A stretch of 64,000 bases of DNA from Bacteroidales bacterium (lineage in GTDB: Bacteria; Bacteroidota; Bacteroidia; Bacteroidales; WCHB1-69), in the NCBI GenBank assembly GCA_017615795.1, contig JAFZZK010000013.1, positions 1 through 64,000 of the forward strand. Reading direction: 5' to 3'. Within the stretch, counting starts at the first letter, position 1, and each line of letters begins with the position of its first letter. The notes beneath the pieces were generated by a model, which made no database searches, was not told the origin of the DNA, and was given only the letters and a program-made list of their open reading frames with translations. This document shows, one piece after another, positions 54,345-63,878 of the stretch. A program made the position numbers and the translations under genes.

Positions 54345-55757
54345 ATGGGTCATTACGACGACAGTGAAGATAATGATATTCGGGAACTTGCGGAACAGTT
54401 TACGCGAGATTTCGATGCTGGGAGACGGTTGTTTCTCGGTCGTGACGACTTTGAGGATATCATTAACTACTTTTTTGACATCGGGGATATGAATCAAGCC
54501 GAAAAGGCTATTAAAAAGGGTACGGAAACCTATCCCGATGATGCATACTTGCAATTGCAGTATGTGAAGTACCATGCCATGATGATGGATTACAATGCGG
54601 CTCAGAAAAAATTGGAGTATGTGGAAAAGAATTTTGAGCCTGTTCCGGATTTATATGTGGAGAAAGTGCTCGTGTATCAGGCACTGAACCAACCTATCGA
54701 CGCCATCAGCGCCTTGAACAAGGCACTCTCCATGGATGAGAAATACCCCGAAGCGCACATGCTTTTAGTGCAGGAATATTTGCTGGACCAAAACATCGAA
54801 AAGGCTGTGGAACACGCTATGCGCTCCATACAGCTCGACGAGACTTTTGTGGATGACATTGGCATGATCAATATCGATTTCCTTTATCCCAAATTCCAGA
54901 AAAAAGATCTGCTGGTGAACTTTTTTACCCGTATGACGGAGGAATATCCCATGTATCCCAGCTTGTGGGGAGGTCTTGGACTCGCCTATATGAATGCCAG
55001 CGAGTATGAGCATGCCGTCGACGCCTTTTTGTTCCAGCTTTCACTTGACGAGAGTGATTTCATCGTCCATATCAACATCGCTGATGCCTACTATTCAATG
55101 GGTGACAATGTAAATGCCATCCAGCACTATTTGAAGGCCAACGAAAAGACGGATATTCCCTCGTTGGACCTGAACATCGGACGTTGCTATTTTAACATGG
55201 GCGACTACGAGTCAGCCATGTCGTTTTTTATCTTGGCGCAGAACCGCGAGGAATTGTTCAATATGGCTACAGGCGACATTGTGCGGACTTTCAGGGTTCA
55301 GGGCAAGTTCGACGAGGCACGTGCCTTCCTGCGCAACATGGTGAAGGATAACCCGCAAAACATGAACGCGGTGGAAGAACTGTTGCCCTTGCTTGATCCT
55401 GAACGAGACACCGAGGAAATCAAGGACCTGTGTTTCATGGCTTTCCACAACGAGGATTACCCCAAATACGGTTTTTTGCATAATTTTGTCCAGTTTTGTT
55501 GCGAAAACGGAGGTTATGATCTGGGCATCGATGTCTGCCTTGAATATCTTGACGATCCCGATATTGATACGACCGTGATGTACGCGCTGGCCGCTTTCTA
55601 CCTCAAGAAAGGTCATGTGCAACAGGCCTGCAACTATTTGGAGCGTGCGCTCATTGCGGCACCCGATGACAGTTACTCCGACTTCGAGGAATTAGACGCC
55701 CGGTTCGTCGATGTGCCCGAAGTAATGGAGTTGCTCAGTCGTTATACGAACTTTTGA
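54345..55757 (+). CDS. TPR-repeat protein
   Basis: 470 residues from the ATG at 54345 (MGHYDDSEDNDIRELAEQF). No signal peptide; acidic N-terminus. About ten helix-turn-helix tetratricopeptide units across the protein (DMNQAEKAIKKGTETYPDDA; QPIDAISALNKALSMDEKYP; NASEYEHAVDAFLFQLSLDE; YSMGDNVNAIQHYLKANEK). TPR proteins act as protein-binding scaffolds; the partner is unknown. Conserved in Bacteroidota near aroE and DedA in this region; the 36-bp gap to the DedA-type gene suggests an operon. Confidence 0.85.
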   Translation: MGHYDDSEDNDIRELAEQFTRDFDAGRRLFLGRDDFEDIINYFFDIGDMNQAEKAIKKGTETYPDDAYLQLQYVKYHAMMMDYNAAQKKLEYVEKNFEPVPDLYVEKVLVYQALNQPIDAISALNKALSMDEKYPEAHMLLVQEYLLDQNIEKAVEHAMRSIQLDETFVDDIGMINIDFLYPKFQKKDLLVNFFTRMTEEYPMYPSLWGGLGLAYMNASEYEHAVDAFLFQLSLDESDFIVHINIADAYYSMGDNVNAIQHYLKANEKTDIPSLDLNIGRCYFNMGDYESAMSFFILAQNREELFNMATGDIVRTFRVQGKFDEARAFLRNMVKDNPQNMNAVEELLPLLDPERDTEEIKDLCFMAFHNEDYPKYGFLHNFVQFCCENGGYDLGIDVCLEYLDDPDIDTTVMYALAAFYLKKGHVQQACNYLERALIAAPDDSYSDFEELDARFVDVPEVMELLSRYTNF

Positions 55758-55793
55758 ACCTGATTACTCATTGCAAACTTTTTTCCGCACATC

Positions 55794-56591
55794 ATGAAGA
55801 AAATCATCGCCTGTCTGCTGTTGTTAACGTTGAGCTATGGCGTTTTTGCGCAAAATGTTCCTGTCGACAGCGCCATTGTACACGAAAAAGCTTCCGTCAC
55901 CGACAGAGTCATCAACTGGTATAACAGCCATCTGAACTATGGTACCGTCACGTTGTTGATGGCCGTGGAGAGTTCGTTTATTCCGTTCCCATCGGAAGTT
56001 ATTGTGCCGCCTGCCGCGTACCAGGCGTGCAACGTCGATAATGCCGCGCTTTACAAGACGGACTCCAAGGTGGTGAACATCATCTTCGTCATCCTGTTCG
56101 CCACGCTTGGCGCGCTCATCGGAGCCGTTATCAACTATGTGCTGTCGTTGGTGCTGGGCCGTCCCATCGTCTATTGGTTTGCCGACAGTAAATTGGGTCA
56201 TCTCCTGTTGCTTAGCGGAGAAAAGGTGAAGAAAGCGGAGCAGTATTTCATCGACAACGGGAAAAGTTCCACGCTTATCGGACGTCTTATTCCTGCTGTG
56301 CGCCAGCTGATCTCCATACCGGCGGGCTTGTCCAAGATGAATTTCGGCGTTTTTGCGCTGTTCACAGCCATTGGCGCCGGTTTGTGGAATACCATCCTGG
56401 CGTTCCTCGGCTACTTGGCCCATGGACAAAAAGACCTCATTGACAAATATAACCATGAGCTGAAGTTTCTCCTCTGGGGATTGTGTGTTGCCTTTGTCGC
56501 TTATTTGATTTTCAAGGGTGTGCACAGTTCCCGCAGTGCCAAGAACAACACTGCGGAGGAGGTTGACACTCCCGAGACTCCCGCCGAATGA
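55794..56591 (+). CDS. DedA-family (VTT-domain) membrane protein
   Basis: 265 residues. N-terminal hydrophobic segment resembling a signal peptide (IIACLLLLTLSYGVFAQ), a periplasmic stretch, then the DedA core: VESSFIPFPSEVIVPPAAY, a reentrant E-x-x-x-P element, FATLGALIGAVINYVLSLVLGR with the G-x-x-x-G-N pattern, and GRLIPAVRQLISIPAGLSKM with the conserved R...P...R. DedA proteins transport or flip undecaprenyl phosphate or phospholipids. The acidic C-terminal tail is likely cytosolic. Overlaps aroE by 4 bp (ATGA). Confidence 0.9.
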   Translation: MKKIIACLLLLTLSYGVFAQNVPVDSAIVHEKASVTDRVINWYNSHLNYGTVTLLMAVESSFIPFPSEVIVPPAAYQACNVDNAALYKTDSKVVNIIFVILFATLGALIGAVINYVLSLVLGRPIVYWFADSKLGHLLLLSGEKVKKAEQYFIDNGKSSTLIGRLIPAVRQLISIPAGLSKMNFGVFALFTAIGAGLWNTILAFLGYLAHGQKDLIDKYNHELKFLLWGLCVAFVAYLIFKGVHSSRSAKNNTAEEVDTPETPAE

Positions 56592-57334
56592 GGCAGTTTG
56601 GGCTCATAGGGAAAACGCTGGGCCACAGCTTTTCGCAGCGTTACTTCGAGGAGAAGTTCGCCGCATTGGGACGTTTCGACTGTCACTATGCGCTCTACGA
56701 ACTTCCGGAAATCGGGTGTTTCCGTGAATTTGTCGCATCCACTCCGAACCTGCGCGGACTTAATGTGACCATCCCATACAAACAGTCCATCATGCCTTTG
56801 CTTGACGAGATCGATGCGGAAGCCGAGGCTGTAGGTGCCGTGAACACGGTGAAGGTTCTGCACGAGAGAGACCGGCAGAGGTTGGTGGGCTACAACACCG
56901 ATGTGGAGGGCTTTCGACGTTCCTTGGCAGGACAGCCGTTGCCATCGCGGGCATTGGTGTTTGGAACGGGCGGTGCGGCGGCGGCAATAACGCATGTGTT
57001 AAAACAGTGGGGAGTGGAGTACAAGATGGTGTCGCGGCATCCGTTGGATGCGATGATAGGCTATGATGAGGTTACGGGCGCGATGCTGAAGGAGTGTCCA
57101 TGGCTTATTAATTGTACGCCAGTTGGGATGTGGCCGGATGTGGAGGAGTGCTTGCCGTTGCCATACGAGGCTTTGACGGAACGACATTTTCTCTACGACT
57201 TGGTGTACAATCCTGAAGAGACTCTGTTTCTGCAGCAGGGCGGAAAGCGCGGGGCGCGCGTGCAGAATGGGTTGAGGATGTTGCAACTTCAGGCTGATGC
57301 CGCCTGGGAAATCTGGAACCTTAGCAGAAGATGA
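56588..57334 (+). CDS. aroE: Shikimate dehydrogenase
   Basis: 248 residues. GHSFSQRYF (shikimate-binding Ser), NVTIPYKQSIMPLLD with the catalytic Lys, GAVNTV, GYNTDVEGF with the catalytic Asp, and NADP-binding GTGGAAAAITHVL. It reduces 3-dehydroshikimate in aromatic amino-acid synthesis. Start overlaps the DedA-type stop (ATGA). Its 3' end overlaps the convergent DUF721 gene by 14 bp. Confidence 0.95.
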   Translation: MRQFGLIGKTLGHSFSQRYFEEKFAALGRFDCHYALYELPEIGCFREFVASTPNLRGLNVTIPYKQSIMPLLDEIDAEAEAVGAVNTVKVLHERDRQRLVGYNTDVEGFRRSLAGQPLPSRALVFGTGGAAAAITHVLKQWGVEYKMVSRHPLDAMIGYDEVTGAMLKECPWLINCTPVGMWPDVEECLPLPYEALTERHFLYDLVYNPEETLFLQQGGKRGARVQNGLRMLQLQADAAWEIWNLSRR

Positions 57335-57611
57335 TGTCCTTGATGACGGGAATGGCGTAATCGGCATTGATGCGCTCGATAATCATGCTTTTACGCCCTG
57401 CTAACTCAAAACGCAATGCGGCATTGGGCACCTTCACTTTCAACAAGCCGTTTTTGACGGAGACGCATTCCGTCTGCTTGGCGCACATCTCGCCCACATA
57501 TTCCGGCCAGTTCTGCATGACAACCTTCTCGGCAAACAATTGCTGCTTGCCACTTTTGGCTACAAAATCATGAACCAAGTCTTTCAATAATAGCTCTTTT
57601 TGAGATCTCAT
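57321..57611 (-). CDS. DUF721 (DciA-like) protein
   Basis: 96 residues from the ATG at 57611 (MRSQKELLLKDLVHDFV). DUF721 core: WPEYVGEMCAKQTECVSVKNGLLKVKVPNAALRFELAGRK, split here as WPEYVGEMCAKQTE and GLLKVKVPNAALRFEL. DciA proteins of this family load or assist the replicative helicase DnaB in bacteria lacking DnaC; short Bacteroidota members are assumed similar. Its own promoter lies at 57665; it is convergent with aroE. Confidence 0.85.
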   Translation of the reverse strand: MRSQKELLLKDLVHDFVAKSGKQQLFAEKVVMQNWPEYVGEMCAKQTECVSVKNGLLKVKVPNAALRFELAGRKSMIIERINADYAIPVIKDIIFC

Positions 57612-57664
57612 TGCATGGTGTTCTTCAGAGGATAGTTTTGAACTGCACCTCAACTAAGGGACTG

Positions 57665-57672
57665 CAAATATA
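57665..57672 (-). promoter_or_regulatory. Promoter -7 box of the DUF721 gene (TATATTTG)
   Basis: Exact TAnnTTTG match on the minus strand, 53 bp before the ATG at 57611; divergent from the trpS promoter. Confidence 0.55.
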
Positions 57673-57753
57673 AAAAAAAAAATAACGCTGCATCATTCCG
57701 TTGCGACCGCAGTGAGCGGCGGAATCAGCCGCCCCTCCTTCCGCTATTTTTTG

Positions 57754-57761
57754 TATTTTTG
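57754..57761 (+). promoter_or_regulatory. Promoter -7 box of trpS (TATTTTTG)
   Basis: Exact TAnnTTTG match 20 bp before the trpS ATG at 57782. No T-box or tryptophan attenuator fits in the short leader. Confidence 0.6.
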
Positions 57762-57781
57762 CACCCTTGAAATTTAGAACT

Positions 57782-58777
57782 ATGGATATTGTAGCAAGCG
57801 GCATTCGCCCCACCGGTTTCCTTCATCTTGGCAACTATTTCGGCGCCTTGAGGAACTTTATCAAGATGCAGAACGAGAACAAATGCTTCTTTTTCATTGC
57901 AGACTACCATTCTTTGACCACGCACCCCAATCCTGCCGATCTGCAGACCAACGTGCGTAATGTGCTCATCGACTACATCGCCGCCGGTCTCGACCCCGAG
58001 AAAGCCACTGTTTATGTGCAGAGTGACGTGCCCCAGGTGTGCGAGCTGAGCCTGCTGCTCTCGATGAACGTCTATGTGGGCGAGCTGCAGCGCGTGGCCT
58101 CCTTCAAGGAAAAGGTGCGCCGCCAACCCAACAACGTCAATGCCGGCCTGCTCAACTATCCGGTGCTCATGGCCGCCGACATCCTGCTGCACCGCGCCGA
58201 CAAGGTACCCGTGGGCAAGGACCAGGAACAGCACTTGGAGATGACCCGCGACTTTGCGCAGCGCTTCAACCATATCTATAAACATGAATACTTCAAACTG
58301 CCCGTGGCCTATAATTTCGGCAACGAGCTGATCAAGATACCCGGATTGGACGGCTCCACAAAGATGTCCAAGTCCGACAACGAGGCTTCCTGCATCTACC
58401 TCTCCGACGCGCCCGAGGTGGTGCGCAAGAAGGTGATGCGCGCTGTTTCCGACAGCGGTCCCACAGAACCTGGCCAGCCCAAGAGCCAGGCGGTGGAGAA
58501 TCTCTTCAGCCTGATGAAAGCTGTCTCCGCGCCCGACACCGTGCAGTATTTCGAAGACCAATACCAGGCCTGCCAGATTCGCTACGGAGACATGAAAAAA
58601 CAATTGGCTGCCGATATGATTGCCTTCCTGCAACCCATTTACGAGCGCATCCTCGAGTTGCGTTCCAAGAGCGACTACATTAGCAAGGTGGCGCGCGAGG
58701 GCGCCGAAAAGGCCCGCGAAAGCGCCTCCAAGACCATCAGCGACGTTCGTGAAATCATTGGTTTCAAAACTCTGTAA
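57782..58777 (+). CDS. trpS: Tryptophanyl-tRNA synthetase
   Basis: 331 residues from the ATG at 57782 (MDIVASGIRPTGFLHLGNYFGAL). Class I motifs: HIGH-equivalent TGFLHLGNY and KMSKS (STKMSKSDNEAS); VGKDQEQHLEMTRDFAQRFN is the tryptophan/tRNA-binding region. It charges tRNA-Trp. The extra five codons upstream to 57767 start inside the leader and are not supported. Three bases separate it from the VWA gene. Confidence 0.97.
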   Translation: MDIVASGIRPTGFLHLGNYFGALRNFIKMQNENKCFFFIADYHSLTTHPNPADLQTNVRNVLIDYIAAGLDPEKATVYVQSDVPQVCELSLLLSMNVYVGELQRVASFKEKVRRQPNNVNAGLLNYPVLMAADILLHRADKVPVGKDQEQHLEMTRDFAQRFNHIYKHEYFKLPVAYNFGNELIKIPGLDGSTKMSKSDNEASCIYLSDAPEVVRKKVMRAVSDSGPTEPGQPKSQAVENLFSLMKAVSAPDTVQYFEDQYQACQIRYGDMKKQLAADMIAFLQPIYERILELRSKSDYISKVAREGAEKARESASKTISDVREIIGFKTL

Positions 58778-58780
58778 TTC

Positions 58781-60877
58781 ATGAAACTGCTGACGCAATA
58801 TCCCCTTTGGTTGGTTGTCTTCGCCATATTGCTTGGCGTGGGGTACGCGTTGTTCCTCTATTTCAAGAACAATAATATCGTCTTCGAGAAGCCCATGCGC
58901 ATTGCGATGGCCTCGTTGCGCGGTCTCGCTGTGGCCCTTGTCGCTTTCCTGCTGCTGGCACCCATGTTCAAACGCACGGTGAAACAGACCGACAAGCCCC
59001 TGATTCTCGTGGCTGTCGACAACAGCGAATCTGTGAAATCCAACAAGGATTCAGCCTTTTACACAAATGAGTACCCTGCTCAAGTGCAGAAGATGATTGC
59101 CGAATTGGGCGAGGATTATGATGTGAAAACCTATCTTGTGGGCGATGAGGATCATCTTGTGGGCGACAAGGAGGCCTTTGCCATCGACTATTCCGACAAG
59201 TCCACGAATCTGGCATCCCTTTTTGACCAGATCAACCTGCTCTATTCCAACCAGAATGTGGGCGCGGTGGTGATGCTTACCGACGGTATTTTCAATACAG
59301 GCTCCAGTCCTTATTATAAAGCTGAAAATATAGGATGTCCCGTCTATACGGTTGGATTGGGAAGTTCGGAATTGACCACGGATCTCTTCATCTCTGACAT
59401 TTTGCACAACCGCCAAGCCATCAAGGGCAATTTTTTCCCTGTGGAAATCAAGGTGGCCGCCAACAAACTCTCGGGCAAGCAGGCCGAACTGACAGTCTCG
59501 GAGGGTAATGCTGAAATTTATCACAAGACCCTCACCCTCAGCGGAAACCGCTATTTCGAGACGGTGAAGTTCAGCGTGGAAGCCAAGACCAAAGGCGTTC
59601 ACCACTACCACGTCGACCTCACAGAATTGGATGGTGAGGTGACGCACAAGAACAACCACAGCAGTTTCTTTGTGGAGGTGGTCGAGTCGCGCGACAAAGT
59701 GGCGATCGTCTACAACTCCCCGCATCCCGATGTGGCGGCCATCCGGGAGGCTCTGAAGCTGACGGACAACTATGATGTTGAGGCTTTTCCTGTGGCTGAT
59801 TTCAAGGGCAGCCCATCCGATTACAGTTTGGTGATTCTTCACCAGTTGCCATCGGCCACCAATTCCGCCGCCGGACTTTTGTCGCAAATTCGCCAGAGCG
59901 GCACCTCCGCCCTCTATGTCGTGGGGCCGCAAACCAACCTCAACTCTTTCAACTCGCTGAACACGGGTGTCACCATTACGCAGACCAAGGCGATGACCAA
60001 CAATGCGATACCGCTCTATAACGACAATTTCACGTCCTTTACGTTCTCAGAGGAGACACGCCGGATGCTTTCCGTGTTTCCGCCTGTTAAGACACCGTTT
60101 GCCACCTACAAGACCAGCGTGGCCGCCAATGTGTTCATGTATCAAAAAGTCAGCGGCGTGGACACCAAATACCCGTTGATAGTCTTCAATGAGCAGAACG
60201 GCGCGCGCACGGGCGTGGTGACTGGCGCGGGGATATGGTCGTGGAAAGTGTACGACTACATGCACGCCGAGAATCATGACGCCTTTAACGAGATTGTCAG
60301 CAAGACGGTTCTCTATTTGGCCGCGAAAGGCGACAAAAGTCGTTTCCGCGTGCAGCACGAGAGCGTATTCGCCGAGAATGCCCCCGTGGAGTTTGGCGCC
60401 GAGCTGTACAACGATAGCTACGAGCTGATCAACGAACCCGACATCAAGATGGTGCTCAAGGGTGGCGGCGACACCACTTACGAGGCACAGTTCTCCAAGC
60501 AAAACAACAGTTATTACCTCAATATGGGCGAACTGCCATTGGGCAACTATACTTGGACCGCCACTACCCAGATTGGCGGCAAACGCCTTGAAAAGAGCGG
60601 GCGTTTTGTCATACAGGCCATTATGATGGAGACCGCCAACCTCGTGGCCGACCATAACCTGCTCAAGGGTATGGCCAAGGCCTCAGGCGGCCAATATTTC
60701 GAAAAGGACAAAATCGCCGATGTGGCCAAGGCCATCAAGAAAAACGACAATATCAAGCCTATTGCCACGTATGCGAAAAAATATTCCATGCTGCTCAACT
60801 CACCGTGGTACCTCGGCGCCATTGTGCTGCTGCTTGCGATAGAGTGGTTCCTACGGAAATGGAACGGAGGATACTAA
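58781..60877 (+). CDS. VWA-domain membrane protein
   Basis: 698 residues. Two N-terminal membrane helices (about 7-26 and 41-62), a periplasmic VWA domain with MIDAS motif VDNSES (about 78-83) and MLTDGIF, Ig-like region, then a GATase-like fold (about 310-400; VAIVYNSPHPDVAAIREAL, SLVILHQLPSAT), and a final membrane helix (about 674-690). Similar to Bacteroidota membrane VWA proteins often found in clusters with BatA/MoxR-like genes or DUF4159; a DUF4159 gene lies 1.4 kb downstream. Likely part of an envelope-assembly complex; exact role unknown. Confidence 0.82.
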   Translation: MKLLTQYPLWLVVFAILLGVGYALFLYFKNNNIVFEKPMRIAMASLRGLAVALVAFLLLAPMFKRTVKQTDKPLILVAVDNSESVKSNKDSAFYTNEYPAQVQKMIAELGEDYDVKTYLVGDEDHLVGDKEAFAIDYSDKSTNLASLFDQINLLYSNQNVGAVVMLTDGIFNTGSSPYYKAENIGCPVYTVGLGSSELTTDLFISDILHNRQAIKGNFFPVEIKVAANKLSGKQAELTVSEGNAEIYHKTLTLSGNRYFETVKFSVEAKTKGVHHYHVDLTELDGEVTHKNNHSSFFVEVVESRDKVAIVYNSPHPDVAAIREALKLTDNYDVEAFPVADFKGSPSDYSLVILHQLPSATNSAAGLLSQIRQSGTSALYVVGPQTNLNSFNSLNTGVTITQTKAMTNNAIPLYNDNFTSFTFSEETRRMLSVFPPVKTPFATYKTSVAANVFMYQKVSGVDTKYPLIVFNEQNGARTGVVTGAGIWSWKVYDYMHAENHDAFNEIVSKTVLYLAAKGDKSRFRVQHESVFAENAPVEFGAELYNDSYELINEPDIKMVLKGGGDTTYEAQFSKQNNSYYLNMGELPLGNYTWTATTQIGGKRLEKSGRFVIQAIMMETANLVADHNLLKGMAKASGGQYFEKDKIADVAKAIKKNDNIKPIATYAKKYSMLLNSPWYLGAIVLLLAIEWFLRKWNGGY

Positions 60878-60902
60878 TAGCAAGACAATCTTTTGCCCGT
60901 TG

Positions 60903-62099
60903 TCAAGGAAACCAGGTCTGGTAGCTTGTCTCCCACACCGTGTTTCCGTTGCGGTCTATCACTTGCTCGTTGTGGTAGGTGTATTTTCCCTTTTTTGTCG
61001 ATTTGGATATCTTTACGAGCCCGTGTGAGAACGAGGGACTATAGAATGCGGTGTAGCCCTCTGGAAGGCGCAGGACCATCTCTCCTGTGGGGTTGATGTA
61101 GCCTTCGGTCCCGTCCATCTCTTTCACGTATGCCAGCCCCTCCGAGAAAGTGTTTGCTTGCAGGAAACTTCGTCCAAACACGTTCTTTCCGGTGGTGTCG
61201 ATGAAAATGAATTTGCCGTCCCTTACGGAGACTGTGTTTTCCTCGTCAAGGTACAGGATTGATTCTTGCGACAAATCCATGACGGATAAGCCATTGATGA
61301 AAGCCCCGGTTTTCACATTGTCCAGGACCACTCTTCCTGTTGTGTCGATGACACACCAGTGCAGCTTGCAGGGTGGCATGCCATTGTCGCCGTCCTCGTC
61401 GCAAGGCTCGTTGGTCGCCTCTGCCACGCAACAAAGCCCCATGTGTGAGAATCTGCCTTCGGAGCATCGGTATTTGCCCCCGTATAGTTCGTTGCCCTTG
61501 GTGTCGATGATCGTCATGCCAGTGTCGGTCTTGATGACGGCCCGGTGGCAACTGAAACTTTCAGACCCGTAGTTGCTATGACGGATGTTCAGGGGGATGA
61601 CCGTCTCGCCCTTGTGGTTGATGTAGCCTAAGAGGCTCCCGATTTCAAACCAGTGTGTGCTGCGTGTACGGCCGTTGCCTACGGCGGCGAGACCGTCGCT
61701 GAAGTCGTGGGCAAATCCCCACTGCGGGCGTATGACCACTTTGCCGGTGCGATCCACGAAGCCCACCTTGTCGGTTTTGCTGTCGCGGAACCAGCAGAGG
61801 CCTTCGCTGAAGTCGCCTACTTCGGACACGTTGGATGGCAGGGTGAACACTTTTTTGCCCGCAGTGTTGATGAACCCCCACCTGTTGTTGGTGTCCTTGA
61901 CGGCGGCCAGCCCTTCTGAAAAATCATGGGCATGGATGTATTTCGGGCTCACCACTATGGTGCCGTTTTCCCGAATGAAACCATATAACTCTTGGTCTTT
62001 TTCAACCTCGCTTATTCTCACAGGCGTTGACACGCTTTGCGCCGTTGCGGCAATAATCGCTCCGCAAAGCATTAAAAAAAATATGATTGTCCTTTTCAT
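60903..62099 (-). CDS. WG-repeat secreted protein
   Basis: 398 residues; signal peptide about 1-20 (FFLMLCGAIIAATA). At least eight WG/KWG repeats: RWGFINTAGKKVFTLP, KVGFVDRTGKVVIRP, GYINHKGETVIPL, EGYINPTGEMVLRLP, each with a (F)SEGLA/DGLAAV element. WG-repeat proteins form beta-rich folds; function unknown. It is transcribed opposite to its neighbours. No clear TAnnTTTG promoter was found in the 149-bp upstream gap. Confidence 0.85.
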   Translation of the reverse strand: MKRTIIFFLMLCGAIIAATAQSVSTPVRISEVEKDQELYGFIRENGTIVVSPKYIHAHDFSEGLAAVKDTNNRWGFINTAGKKVFTLPSNVSEVGDFSEGLCWFRDSKTDKVGFVDRTGKVVIRPQWGFAHDFSDGLAAVGNGRTRSTHWFEIGSLLGYINHKGETVIPLNIRHSNYGSESFSCHRAVIKTDTGMTIIDTKGNELYGGKYRCSEGRFSHMGLCCVAEATNEPCDEDGDNGMPPCKLHWCVIDTTGRVVLDNVKTGAFINGLSVMDLSQESILYLDEENTVSVRDGKFIFIDTTGKNVFGRSFLQANTFSEGLAYVKEMDGTEGYINPTGEMVLRLPEGYTAFYSPSFSHGLVKISKSTKKGKYTYHNEQVIDRNGNTVWETSYQTWFP

Positions 62100-62212
62100 G
62101 ATCTCGAAAACCCTTTGTCCGTGTCGGGCGCAACCTTTTATGGAATAGTTAGTATAACAACAAATTCTGGTGTTTTATTATTCACGATGTTTTTTTGTTT
62201 GATTTCTTTTTG

Positions 62213-62220
62213 TATTTTTG
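62213..62220 (+). promoter_or_regulatory. Promoter -7 box of the DUF4159 gene (TATTTTTG)
   Basis: Exact TAnnTTTG match 28 bp before the ATG at 62249. Confidence 0.55.
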
Positions 62221-62248
62221 CGCCTCATAAAAAGTTTTTGTGTCTTTC

Positions 62249-62893
62249 ATGAAGAAACTCATCATACTTTTCCTGCTCTCATTATTTGTTGCCCCTCTTG
62301 GTGCGCAACAGATTGCCTTGCTGAAGTACAATGGTGGGGGCGACTGGTATGCCAACCCCACCTCGTTGCCTAATCTCATCAAGTTCTGCAACAGTAACTT
62401 GGGTATGTCATTGGAGACGAAACCCGCCACTGTCGAGGTGGGCAGCGCGGACATCTTCCAGTATCCTTTTGTCCACATGACGGGCCATGGCAACGTGCTT
62501 TTCACTGAAGCCGAGGCATATAACCTTCGCATGTACCTGATTTCCGGCGGTTTTCTGCACGCCGACGACAACTACGGCATGAACACCTACATCCGCAGGG
62601 AGATAAAGAAAGTGTTTCCGGAATTGGAGCTGGTGGAGTTGCCCTTCAACCATCCCATCTTTCATCAGAAATACAACTTCCCAAACGGCTTGCCAAAGAT
62701 TCATGAACACGACAACAAGCCGCCGCAAGCGTTCGCATTGTTCTATGAGGGACGTATGGTGTTTCTCTTCACCTATGAGTGCGACCTCGGTGACGGTTGG
62801 GAGGATTATGTTGTACACAAGGACTCGGAAGCCACGCGCACCAAGGCATTGCAGATGGGGGCAAACATCTTGCAGTATGTGTTTACCAATTAG
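62249..62893 (+). CDS. DUF4159 domain secreted protein
   Basis: 214 residues from the ATG at 62249; signal peptide MKKLIILFLLSLFVAPLGA. The DUF4159 core is visible as YNGGGDWYANPTSLPNLIKF, YPFVHMTGHGNVLF, GGFLHADDNYG and GRMVFLFTYECDLGDGWED. The fold is amidotransferase-like (ThuA-type), with no clear catalytic Cys. Members cluster with VWA membrane proteins (one lies 1.4 kb upstream), suggesting an envelope role; function unproven. Confidence 0.85.
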   Translation: MKKLIILFLLSLFVAPLGAQQIALLKYNGGGDWYANPTSLPNLIKFCNSNLGMSLETKPATVEVGSADIFQYPFVHMTGHGNVLFTEAEAYNLRMYLISGGFLHADDNYGMNTYIRREIKKVFPELELVELPFNHPIFHQKYNFPNGLPKIHEHDNKPPQAFALFYEGRMVFLFTYECDLGDGWEDYVVHKDSEATRTKALQMGANILQYVFTN

Positions 62894-63017
62894 GGCCAAG
62901 AAGATAGAGTAGAAACATGTGCAACAGGAAGCACAACCCCATGCGGAAGGGACAAAGTCGTTGACAGACTCGATCTGTCCAAACATCAAAAGGAAAAATA
63001 TTCTGAAAAATTTGAAA

Positions 63018-63827
63018 ATGTCTAAATTGTCCATGTTATCCTGCTTGTTCGTCCTGATTATGATAGGACAGAGCATGGCGCAACCATCCGACAGCACCCG
63101 TTGGAAACTGGATTGGGAAGATGATTTTTCCTTTTTAGACGAATCGCGTTGGTCTGTATTGAATTATGCCGCACATGGTAAAGAACTGCAACTCTATATG
63201 GCTGATAATGTGTGGGCTGAAGACGGGAACCTTGTGATTCGTCTGAATAACCGTCCAGTGGAATGCCTTCCCGAAAAAAATTGGGTTGCTGTGAATTCCT
63301 GTGAGCTTTGCAAACAGGGTGTTTATCCCTATTCTTCAGGATGGGTAGAGACGAAAAAATCATATTATCGGAAATATGGTTATATAGAGGCGCGTATCAA
63401 GTGCCCTTATAGAAGAGGTCTTTGGCCCGCATTTTGGACATTCATCGGAATGGGAATCCCCGATGCAAGCAATTATGCCGAGATAGATATTTTTGAGTTA
63501 TATGGACACAAGCGTCCCAATCATGTTGAGACGAATATCCATTTGGTGTATGAACCGGGTACCTTTACAAAGAATCTACAGGAGCACAACCTCAAGAAGT
63601 TCTCATACGTAAATTGGCACACGTATGCCATTGAATGGGATAGCACTAAAATTGTTTGGTATATCGACAATCAACCTATAAGGACAACCTATAATCATGG
63701 AGTGGTGGATCCCGTACGCATCATTTTTAATATGGCGGTGCAGACCAAGCGGCGACTCCAACCCCGAAAGAAGTCCTATTTTGAAGAGAAGATGTACGTG
63801 GACTATATTCGAGTGTATAAATTGTAG
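63018..63827 (+). CDS. Secreted GH16-family beta-glucanase
   Basis: 269 residues from the ATG at 63018; signal peptide MSKLSMLSCLFVLIMIGQSMA. GH16 catalytic motif EIDIFE (Glu155 nucleophile, Asp157, Glu160 acid/base), preceded by IEARIKCPYRRGLWPAFWTF and followed by HTYAIEWDSTKIVWYIDN and YVDYIRVY. Laminarinase/lichenase-type enzymes cut beta-1,3 or mixed beta-glucans; the specificity is not clear. No T9SS or carbohydrate-binding tail. The nearest upstream gene (DUF4159) is 124 bp away. Confidence 0.93.
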   Translation: MSKLSMLSCLFVLIMIGQSMAQPSDSTRWKLDWEDDFSFLDESRWSVLNYAAHGKELQLYMADNVWAEDGNLVIRLNNRPVECLPEKNWVAVNSCELCKQGVYPYSSGWVETKKSYYRKYGYIEARIKCPYRRGLWPAFWTFIGMGIPDASNYAEIDIFELYGHKRPNHVETNIHLVYEPGTFTKNLQEHNLKKFSYVNWHTYAIEWDSTKIVWYIDNQPIRTTYNHGVVDPVRIIFNMAVQTKRRLQPRKKSYFEEKMYVDYIRVYKL

Positions 63828-63878
63828 GGCCATTGTATGTTCTTGAGAATATGCGGCCTTGGATAATAGAAGGGTTTA

